In this document: piece after piece, positions 39,492 through 45,113 of the stretch
Position numbering within the stretch: position 1 is the stretch's first letter
Layout of the letters: each line of letters starts with the position of its first letter
Assembly (NCBI GenBank): GCA_030524435.1
Contig: JAUNGS010000002.1
Location: 1-45,113 of the forward strand
Length of the DNA: 45,113 nucleotides
Source of the DNA: Eubacterium sp.
GTDB taxonomy: Bacteria; Bacillota; Clostridia; Eubacteriales; Eubacteriaceae
Direction of reading: 5' to 3'
Made by a program: the position numbers and the translations under genes
The notes under the pieces: generated by a model
Told to the model about the DNA's origin: nothing
Databases searched by the model: none
The model's input: the letters and a program-made list of their open reading frames with translations, nothing else

Positions 39492-42400
39492 ATGAAGAAA
39501 CTGAGAATCAATATTGACGGCAGAGAGGTGACGGGCGTCGCCGGCCAGACCATTTTAGAGGCGGCCCGGGACCACGGTGTGGACATTCCCACCCTCTGCT
39601 ACGACGAACGAACAGAAATCTACGGCTCCTGCGGCCTCTGTGTCGTGGAGGTGGCCGGCAACCCCAAGCTGGTGAAGGCCTGCGCCACCCCCATCGCCGA
39701 GGGTATGGAGATCACGACGAAATCCAAGCGGGTCATCGAGTCCCGAAAGACAAATTTAGAGCTGCTGTTGTCCAAGCACATCGGTGACTGCGTGGCCCCC
39801 TGTCAGCTGGCCTGCCCGGGTCAGACGGACTGTCAGGGCTACGTGGGACTTATCGCCAACGGTGAGTATGCCGCAGCTTTAGAGCTCATTAAAAAGAAAC
39901 TGCCCCTGCCGGCCTCCATCGGCCGGGTCTGTCCCCATCCCTGTGAAAAGGCCTGCCGCCGGGGCCTGGTGGACGAGCCTGTCTCCATTTTGTGGCTCAA
40001 GCGCTTTGCCGCAGATCTGGACATCGACGCCGGGATGTTTATGCCCGAAATTGGCCCCGACACCGGCAAAAGCGTGGGGATTATCGGCGGGGGTCCGGCG
40101 GGCTTAACCGCGGCCTATTTCCTGCGGACTCTGGGCCACGCCGTCACCATCTACGAGGCCATGCCTAAAATGGGCGGGATGCTGCGCTACGGCATTCCCG
40201 AGTACAGACTGCCCAAGGCCGTGCTGGACGAGGAGGTGGCCTTGATCGAAGCCATGGGCGCCACCCTGGTCAACAATGTGCGGGTGGGTGCAGACATCCA
40301 CTTTGAGGAAATTCGCCGGGGACACGATGCGGTTTACGTGGCCCTGGGGGCCTGGACCAGCAGCGGACTGCGCTGTGACGGCGTGGACGCCCAGGGTGTC
40401 GTGGGGGGCATCAACCTTCTGCGCCGGGTTTCCGCCGGGGAGCCCTTTGCCCTGGGGGACCGGGTAGCCGTGGTGGGCGGCGGCAACACCGCCATGGATG
40501 CCTGCCGCACGGCGGTGCGTCTGGGCGCTAAAGAGGTCTACAATATTTATAGAAGAACCGTGGCCGAAATGCCCGCCGAAGCCGACGAAATTAAAGAAGC
40601 CCAAGAGGAAGGCGTCATCTTCAAAAATTTGTGCAATCCGGCAGAAATTATCGCCGATGACGAGGGCAGGGTTAAGCAGATGCGCCTGCAGATTATGGAA
40701 TTGGGCGAACCCGACGCCAGCGGCCGCCGCCGTCCGGTGCCCGTTGAAGGGAAAGAAGAGCTCATCGATGTGGACACAGTGATTCTGGCCATCGGCCAGG
40801 GCATCGATCCCACAGGGATGGACGGCCTTGAGCTGACCAAGTGGAACACCGTGGCCGCCGACGCCCACACCTTCACCACCAATTTAGAGGGCGTTTTTGC
40901 CGGCGGGGACTGCATCAACGACGGCGCCTCCATCGCCATCAAGGCCATCGGCGAGGCCAAACAGGCCGTGGGCTTTATGGACAAGTACCTTAAGGGAGAC
41001 AGCGTTGCCTACCGCGCGCCCTATTACGTCACCCGAGACGACATCGACGCCGACTACCTGGAAGGCCGTAAGAAATACAAGCGCCCGGTGATGGCCCACC
41101 TGGCGCCGGAGGCACGATGCGACAATTTCGAGGAAATCGTCAAGGGCTACACGCCGGAGCAGGCCAAGGCCGAAGCCGCCCGCTGTCTGGAATGCGGCTG
41201 CCACGATTACTTCGAGTGCAGCCTGGTGGATTACGCCAACCAGTACGCTGTGGAGCCGGAACGCTTTGCCGGGGAAAACAAGGAGCTGATCTTCGAAGAC
41301 GATCACCCCTTCATCGAGCGCAACCCCAACAAGTGTATTCTCTGCGGCCGCTGCGTGCGGGCCTGCGACGAGGTGGTGGGCATCAGCGCCCTAGGCTTGG
41401 TCAACCGCGGCTTCGACACCGTGGTGGCGCCGGCTCTGGGCGGCAAGCTGGCCGATTCCGGATGTATTGCCTGCGGCACCTGTGTGTCCGTCTGTCCCAC
41501 CGGCGCCCTGGGAGAAAGACCCAGGGGCTACAAGGGCGTGCCCACAGACACCACAAAAACCCGCACCACCTGCGGCTATTGTGGCGCCGGCTGCCAGATC
41601 ACGGTGGAAGCCATGGGCAACACCATCACCAAGGCCGTGCCCGCTATTGAGGAAGGTCTGACCAACGAAGGCGTTATGTGCGGCAGGGGCCGATTTGGCG
41701 CCAACCAGGTTCAGCAGGGCGATCGGCTGACCAAACCCCTGGTTAAAAATGCCGAAGGTGTTTTAGAGGAAGCCGACTGGTACAAGGCCTTTGTGACCAT
41801 CGCCAAAAAGGCCCAGACCATCTCCGGCCGCTTTGGACAAGACGCCCTGAAGGCAGCCATCTCCCCGAGATACACCACCGAGGAGCTGGCCACCATTGCC
41901 AAGTTTGCCGCTGGCCTGGGGGCGGACACCTTCTCCTTCGCCAACCGCAGCCGCGGCGAAGCGGCGGTGCTGGGGGAAAATACGGGCATCCACGATTTTA
42001 ACGCCCTGCTGTCTGCAGATGTGATTTTATCCCTGGGCTGCACTCGCAGCGTCAATCCGGTGCTGCGCTACAAGCTCACCCAGGCCGCCCGACGGGGAGC
42101 GGCCATCTACGCCGTCAATCCCGTGGAGGACGGTATGGACCGCTTCGCCGACGAGTTTATCGTCGAAAATGACGATTTAGAATTTTTGGCGGAGATTGTC
42201 AAGCACGTCTTTGCCTATCGCCAGGCTGAGGGTCAGGGGCTGGCCGTGTTAGAGCAGTCTCTGGCACAAATTGAGGTCAGCGACGAGGCGGCGGTGGTTG
42301 CCGAGGCCCTGTTGGGGGCCAAAAACCCCGTCATCCTGATGGCAGACAAGTACGTCACCAAAGAAGCCTCGGGTCTGGCGGCGGACATCGCCGTGCTCTT

Positions 42401-42989
42401 GGGCAAGGCGGCGGGGCCGCGCTGCGGCGTTATGCGCATTGCCGCCAAAAACAACAGCCTTGGTCTCGAGGTGCTGGGCATCACCCAGGGCGCCCAGGCG
42501 GCCAAAGATGCCCGGGGACTTTTGATCTTCGGCGAGGATCCCCAGATCGATCTTTCGGGCTATGACTTCGTCATGGTTCAGGATACCCACCTGACCGCCA
42601 CTGCAGCCCAGGCCGACGTGGTGCTGCCCGCCCTGGCAGCCGCGGAGGTCGGCGGTACCTTCATCAACACCGAGGGACGCCTCCAGAAGGTGCGCGCTGC
42701 CGTGGACAAGCCGCTGCCCTACTCCAACATCGGCATGATCGTGGCTATGGCCAAAATCCTCGGCATGGATCTGGGCCCAGCCTGCGGCGGTAAAATTCGC
42801 CGGGGCCTTAAGGCTCAGCTGCCCGCTCTGAAGGGTGTGGACATCGGAGGCTTCATCACAAGAGAAGCCGAAGACAGCGACTACTGCCTGGTGCCCTACG
42901 TGGAAGGCAGCCTCTTTGAGGAGGTGCCCTGCACCGACGCCCTGATGAATAAGATTAGCGCAGAGCTTGCGGCGGTGGTTAGAAAGTAG
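39492..42989 (+). CDS. stnC: Stn-type transhydrogenase subunit C (GltD-like NADPH domain in a NuoG-like protein)
   Basis: A 1165-residue fusion. N-terminal 2Fe-2S domain (Cys36, 47, 50 and one near 64) and a Cys-rich junction (CVAPCQLACPGQTDCQ). Then a GltD/NfnB-like domain with two Rossmann sites: GIIGGGPAGLTAA (about 196, FAD) and VVGGGNTAMDAC (about 326, NADP). Two 4Fe-4S motifs follow (CILCGRCVRAC about 615; CIACGTCVSVCP about 658), and finally a NuoG/molybdopterin-oxidoreductase-like domain (about 690-1110) beginning CGYCGAGC. The formate-dehydrogenase active-site Cys/Sec segment is replaced (SFANRSRG), as in NuoG, so it should be structural. There is no H-cluster motif, so it is not a hydrogenase. 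This matches published StnC, which reduces NADP with electrons from StnAB. Confidence 0.88.
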   Translation: MKKLRINIDGREVTGVAGQTILEAARDHGVDIPTLCYDERTEIYGSCGLCVVEVAGNPKLVKACATPIAEGMEITTKSKRVIESRKTNLELLLSKHIGDCVAPCQLACPGQTDCQGYVGLIANGEYAAALELIKKKLPLPASIGRVCPHPCEKACRRGLVDEPVSILWLKRFAADLDIDAGMFMPEIGPDTGKSVGIIGGGPAGLTAAYFLRTLGHAVTIYEAMPKMGGMLRYGIPEYRLPKAVLDEEVALIEAMGATLVNNVRVGADIHFEEIRRGHDAVYVALGAWTSSGLRCDGVDAQGVVGGINLLRRVSAGEPFALGDRVAVVGGGNTAMDACRTAVRLGAKEVYNIYRRTVAEMPAEADEIKEAQEEGVIFKNLCNPAEIIADDEGRVKQMRLQIMELGEPDASGRRRPVPVEGKEELIDVDTVILAIGQGIDPTGMDGLELTKWNTVAADAHTFTTNLEGVFAGGDCINDGASIAIKAIGEAKQAVGFMDKYLKGDSVAYRAPYYVTRDDIDADYLEGRKKYKRPVMAHLAPEARCDNFEEIVKGYTPEQAKAEAARCLECGCHDYFECSLVDYANQYAVEPERFAGENKELIFEDDHPFIERNPNKCILCGRCVRACDEVVGISALGLVNRGFDTVVAPALGGKLADSGCIACGTCVSVCPTGALGERPRGYKGVPTDTTKTRTTCGYCGAGCQITVEAMGNTITKAVPAIEEGLTNEGVMCGRGRFGANQVQQGDRLTKPLVKNAEGVLEEADWYKAFVTIAKKAQTISGRFGQDALKAAISPRYTTEELATIAKFAAGLGADTFSFANRSRGEAAVLGENTGIHDFNALLSADVILSLGCTRSVNPVLRYKLTQAARRGAAIYAVNPVEDGMDRFADEFIVENDDLEFLAEIVKHVFAYRQAEGQGLAVLEQSLAQIEVSDEAAVVAEALLGAKNPVILMADKYVTKEASGLAADIAVLLGKAAGPRCGVMRIAAKNNSLGLEVLGITQGAQAAKDARGLLIFGEDPQIDLSGYDFVMVQDTHLTATAAQADVVLPALAAAEVGGTFINTEGRLQKVRAAVDKPLPYSNIGMIVAMAKILGMDLGPACGGKIRRGLKAQLPALKGVDIGGFITREAEDSDYCLVPYVEGSLFEEVPCTDALMNKISAELAAVVRK

Positions 42990-43018
42990 ATTAAAAAACT
43001 AAATCAGCATAGAAGCTG

Positions 43019-43059
43019 CACCCTCCTGGGTCCTTGGGATTTGGGAGGGTGTGTTTTTT
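43019..43059 (+). terminator. Rho-independent terminator after stnC
   Basis: CACCCTCC (43019-43026) pairs with GGAGGGTG (43044-43051), with further inner pairs, then TG and six T. Confidence 0.88.
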
Positions 43060-43115
43060 GGGATCAAAAGCTATCACAAAGCAATTAACCCAATCTTAAT
43101 CCCCGCTAAAATTTC

Positions 43116-43144
43116 TTGAGAACGCCTAAAAATATTGATATAAT
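43116..43144 (+). promoter_or_regulatory. Promoter of the Rpn gene
   Basis: TTGAGA (43116-43121), a 17-nt spacer and a perfect TATAAT (43139-43144), only 21 nt before the ATG at 43166. The ribosome site GAAAGGAG is 7 nt before the start. Confidence 0.85.
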
Positions 43145-43165
43145 ATAGGGGAAAGGAGCACCCCT

Positions 43166-44167
43166 ATGGGGAGAGAAGACAGTGTATTAAAACAATTTTT
43201 CAAAGATAACAATCGGTTTGCAGACCTATTTAACCAGACACTTTTCAAGGGCAAACCCGTTATCGATCCCAGGAAGCTCACAGACATGGACACTACCCAG
43301 GCGGAAATTATTCCGTTAAAGGCAGGGTCCGAAAAAGTAATTCAAAAAAGCAGGGATGTAGCCAAGCTTTATAACAATGAAATCGAACTGGTAATTTTAG
43401 GGTTAGAACATCAGCACCAGGTACACTATGCCATGCCCGCAAGGGTTATGTTATACGACGCCCTGACCTATGAAGGTCAGTATAAAGAAATAGCCAAAGA
43501 ACACCGCAGACAGCGGGATTTAACACCGAAGGAATGGCTCAGTCAGTTTTCGAAAACCGATAAGCTGATACCGGTTGTCACCCTGGTGGTCTACTACGGA
43601 AGAGAGCCCTGGGACGGCCCCAGGGCTCTGAGGGATATGTTTGGAATCGCCAGCCCTTTTAGAGATCTGGCGGGAAACTACCCCATGAACCTTATCGAAG
43701 TCAATGCCATCAAAGACGTAGAAGCCTACGATGACGACCTCATGGCATTATTTGCCTTTGTCAAGTATCAGAAAGACCGAAAAAGCCTGGAGCAGCTGAT
43801 CGCTGCCCACAAGCAGTATTTCAGCAGTGTATCCAGAGAAATTTACGCCACCATCAGGAATGTTGTAGATATTTCTGATGTCGATATGTATGTAGAAAAT
43901 CAAAGTGATGGAGGGAGGATTAATATGTGTGAAGCATTGCAGCAGATAAGAGAAGACGGAGAAAAGCGTGGAATCAAAATCGGAAGAGAAGATGGCATCA
44001 GGATCGGTGAAGAGCGCGGAGAAAAACGAGGGATTGCCCTCGGAGAAAAGCGGGGTATTCAAAAGGTAGCAAGAGAACTGCTGAAAAATAATCATCCAAT
44101 TCCATACATAGCCGAGGTAACCAAATTAAGTGTGATTGAAGTCGAAGAACTCAAACGGAATATGTAA
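43166..44167 (+). CDS. Rpn-family PD-(D/E)XK nuclease, full length (predicted toxin RpnL)
   Basis: A 333-residue Rpn/Transposase_31-family protein. The nuclease core is in the N-terminal ~130 residues, with Asp64 (SRDVAKLY) and Glu81-x-Gln83 (LEHQHQ) at the PD-(D/E)XK positions, then the family's PARVMLYDALTY stretch. Residues 130-250 form the middle domain (TLVVYYGREPWDGPRALRD). From residue 254 a short helical C-terminus carries nine xxGx tetrapeptide repeats and an EVTKLSVIEVEELKRNM tail. Established knowledge: Rpn proteins can be toxic DNases acting in phage defence, held in check by a separately translated C-terminal fragment. The region is AT-richer than its neighbours, as expected for an accessory gene. 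It has its own promoter and a terminator. Confidence 0.9.
   Translation: MGREDSVLKQFFKDNNRFADLFNQTLFKGKPVIDPRKLTDMDTTQAEIIPLKAGSEKVIQKSRDVAKLYNNEIELVILGLEHQHQVHYAMPARVMLYDALTYEGQYKEIAKEHRRQRDLTPKEWLSQFSKTDKLIPVVTLVVYYGREPWDGPRALRDMFGIASPFRDLAGNYPMNLIEVNAIKDVEAYDDDLMALFAFVKYQKDRKSLEQLIAAHKQYFSSVSREIYATIRNVVDISDVDMYVENQSDGGRINMCEALQQIREDGEKRGIKIGREDGIRIGEERGEKRGIALGEKRGIQKVARELLKNNHPIPYIAEVTKLSVIEVEELKRNM
43925..44167 (+). CDS. Predicted internal gene: C-terminal fragment RpnS (antitoxin candidate)
   Basis: Inside the Rpn gene, in frame, GGAGGGAGG lies six bases before ATG 43925, one of the best ribosome sites in the window. Translation from here gives 80 residues (254-333 of the parent): a short helix MCEALQQIR, nine xxGx repeats and the conserved tail. 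In E. coli such internally started Rpn fragments bind and block the full-length nuclease. The same ribosome site and first residues recur in the next gene, which argues that the site is selected. Expression is inferred. Confidence 0.65.
   Translation: MCEALQQIREDGEKRGIKIGREDGIRIGEERGEKRGIALGEKRGIQKVARELLKNNHPIPYIAEVTKLSVIEVEELKRNM
43952..44059 (+). repeat. Nine tandem 12-nt codings for xxGx tetrapeptides
   Basis: Units read EDGE, KRGI, KIGR, EDGI, RIGE, ERGE, KRGI, ALGE, KRGI, with Gly every fourth residue. DNA units are similar but not identical, so slippage or recombination could change the number. Confidence 0.8.
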
Positions 44168-44173
44168 GTTACA

Positions 44174-44198
44174 GGCAGAGCCCAGACTCTGCCCTTTT
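44174..44198 (+). terminator. Terminator after the Rpn gene
   Basis: A perfect 7-bp stem GGCAGAG/CTCTGCC, 6-nt loop, tail CTTTTCC. The duplicated copy has a related one at 44649. Confidence 0.7.
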
Positions 44199-44433
44199 CC
44201 TTATTGAAGTTGGTGCCATCCAAAACTTGAAGGCCTACGACGACCTCATGGCATTGTTTGCCTTTGTCAAGTATCAGAAAGACCGGAAAAGCCTGGAGCG
44301 GCTGGTTTCTGCCCATAAGCAGTATTTCAGTAGTATATCTAGAGAGACCTATGCCACCATTAGAAATGTCGTGGATATTTCTGATGATGTGAATGTGTAC
44401 GTAGAAAGTCAAAGCAATGAAGGGAGGATTAAT

Positions 44434-44640
44434 ATGTGTGAAGCATTGCAGCAGATAAGAGAAGATGGAGAAAAGCGAGGCATCAAAATCGGAAGAGAAG
44501 ATGGCATCAGGATCGGAGAAAAGCAATATGCGCAAAAGATAGTTAAGCAGCTGTTAAAGAAGCATCAACCTATTCCTTTTATTGCTGAAATTACCGATTT
44601 GAGTGCTGAGGAAATCGAAGATATTAAGCGGATGATGTAA
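44434..44640 (+). CDS. Predicted stand-alone RpnS-like protein (second antitoxin candidate)
   Basis: AGGGAGG lies six bases before ATG 44434, the same arrangement as in the full-length gene. The product would be 68 residues: MCEALQQIR identical to copy 1, five intact xxGx repeats (a sixth, KQYA, is degenerate) and the tail IPFIAEITDLSAEEIEDIKR, which has diverged from copy 1. The open frame and preserved start argue against a dead remnant. Transcription would need read-through of the terminator at 44174 or a promoter not seen here. Confidence 0.6.
   Translation: MCEALQQIREDGEKRGIKIGREDGIRIGEKQYAQKIVKQLLKKHQPIPFIAEITDLSAEEIEDIKRMM
44461..44520 (+). repeat. Five tandem xxGx-coding units in the truncated Rpn copy
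   Basis: Units EDGE, KRGI, KIGR, EDGI, RIGE match the first five of the upstream gene; the following three units of that gene are missing. Confidence 0.8.
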
Positions 44641-44648
44641 ATTAAGGG

Positions 44649-44672
44649 GCAGGGCCTAGGCTCTGCTTTTTT
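44649..44672 (+). terminator. Terminator after the truncated Rpn copy
   Basis: GCAGGGCC/GGCTCTGC stem with one wobble and a tight loop, then six T. It resembles the terminator after the first copy. Confidence 0.75.
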
Positions 44673-44737
44673 CTTATGGTGGCCCTGGCTGCGCCGTTTT
44701 TATACACTAATCGCTGGGCATTCTCATAAAAAACCCA

Positions 44738-44766
44738 TTGCCTTTTGAAAGTTATTGGGATATATT
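44738..44766 (+). promoter_or_regulatory. Possible promoter of the HAD hydrolase gene
   Basis: TTGCCT (44738-44743), a 17-nt spacer and TATATT (44761-44766), about 60 nt before the ATG. Confidence 0.55.
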
Positions 44767-44825
44767 GGACTAAAAGTCAGGGGTGGCTGACAGTGGATTG
44801 TTTGAATTCAGAGAGGGAGGCATCG

Positions 44826-45113
44826 ATGAAAAAACCGATCATTGCGATGATGTACGATTTTGATAAAACCCTCTGCACCAAGGACATGCAGGAATACGCC
44901 TTTATTCCGAAGCTGGGGATGGATCCGGCAGCTTTCTGGAACGAGGTCAACGCCATGACCGATGCAGAGGAAATGGATAATATTCTGGCTTATATGTATA
45001 AGATGGTCGAAAAGGCCAGGGAAAAGAAGGTGCCAGTTACCCGAGATACCTTCCTTAAAATGGGCGCCAAGGTGGAATACTTTAAGGGGGTGGAAACCTG
45101 GTTTGACCGTATC
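44826..45113 (+). CDS. HAD-superfamily phosphatase-like hydrolase, N-terminal part (runs off window)
   Basis: The first 96 codons are visible. HAD motif I with the nucleophile Asp is in MMYDFDKTLCT (about residues 8-18; DxDxT/S form DFDKT). The following helical segment (PAAFWNEVNAMTDAEEMDN) would be a cap. Reads from ATG after GAGGGAGGCATCG. Substrate cannot be told without motifs II-IV. Confidence 0.85.
   Translation, partial: MKKPIIAMMYDFDKTLCTKDMQEYAFIPKLGMDPAAFWNEVNAMTDAEEMDNILAYMYKMVEKAREKKVPVTRDTFLKMGAKVEYFKGVETWFDRI

Larger units (their letters stand above)
44201..44640 (+). pseudogene. Tandem N-terminally truncated Rpn copy (nuclease domain missing)
   Basis: From 44201 the sequence aligns with the upstream Rpn gene from about its codon 199 to the stop: LIEVGAIQNLKAYDDLMALF here against LIEVNAIKDVEAYDDDLMAL there. 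The open frame can be read from a TTG at 44227 (137 residues), but no good ribosome site precedes it. The nuclease core is absent and the copy begins right after the first gene's terminator. As a full-length gene it is a remnant, yet its frame is open and its C-terminal part keeps a strong internal start (separate entry), so it may be functional as a stand-alone fragment. Confidence 0.75.

Noticed and set aside
39492..42989. StnC as an [FeFe] hydrogenase or formate dehydrogenase catalytic subunit
   Set aside because: No H-cluster cysteine motifs, no active-site Cys/Sec in the molybdopterin-like domain and no in-frame UGA. The inserted GltD-like domain fits Stn instead.
43146..43166. Hairpin TAGGGG/CCCCTA presenting the Rpn ribosome site
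   Set aside because: The 5' arm begins 2 nt after the -10 box, so it would mostly not be transcribed.
43166..44640. Rpn locus as an insertion sequence
   Set aside because: Although the family is sometimes called putative transposase, there are no terminal inverted repeats or target duplications visible around it.

Overview
The window looks like chromosomal core sequence from a GC-rich (by eye) anaerobic clostridium. The best guess is a Eubacteriaceae-type acetogen or butyrate producer (Eubacterium, Acetobacterium or Pseudoramibacter lineage). The evidence is Firmicutes-style gene order (yggS-sepF-yggT-ylmH-rluD; yicC-gmk-rpoZ-priA-def-fmt; rsmB-rlmN-stp-prkC-rsgA-thiN; asp23-fakA-recG-rsmD-coaD), a phosphate butyryltransferase-type enzyme, several ferredoxin-type redox proteins, and a three-gene set matching the Stn-family electron-bifurcating transhydrogenase of acetogens. 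Species cannot be fixed from the sequence alone. No rRNA, CRISPR array, insertion sequence or prophage was seen. Layout: the last codons of tuf and its terminator are followed by a ~104-nt palindrome and a leftward pair (GNAT acetyltransferase, Fe-S aldo/keto reductase). Rightward genes follow: a phosphate acyltransferase, aspS, an RseC-like membrane protein, tRNA-Pro(GGG), an HlyD-like protein, and the cell-division cluster yggS-sepF-yggT-ylmH-rluD. After a shared terminator comes leftward rqcH. From 12.2 to 25.9 kb a long series of housekeeping genes runs rightward: dapF, yicC, gmk, rpoZ, priA, def, fmt, a YugP-type peptidase, rsmB, rlmN, the stp/prkC phosphatase-kinase pair, rsgA and thiN. 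Leftward rpmB is divergent from asp23-fakA-recG-rsmD-coaD and a coiled-coil gene. Then come a CvfB-like regulator, a DUF362 ferredoxin protein, ilvBN, an EamA transporter and stnABC. The right end holds an Rpn-family nuclease gene, a tandem truncated copy of it, and the start of a HAD hydrolase. Two items stand out. First, the Rpn locus: a full-length nuclease gene carries a strong in-frame internal ribosome binding site and ATG that would make an 80-residue C-terminal protein. A second gene immediately downstream keeps only the C-terminal part, with the same internal start, and both carry four-residue xxGx repeats in different numbers. This fits the toxin with intragenic antitoxin arrangement described for Rpn proteins, here with an apparent extra stand-alone antitoxin copy. 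Second, priA keeps its zinc-binding cysteines and overall length but has lost the Walker A, Walker B, SAT-like and arginine-finger motifs, so it is predicted to be a pseudohelicase. Smaller points include promoters embedded in or overlapping terminator hairpins (tRNA-Pro, rlmN), possible attenuation in the rlmN leader, and a palindrome just before stnA.
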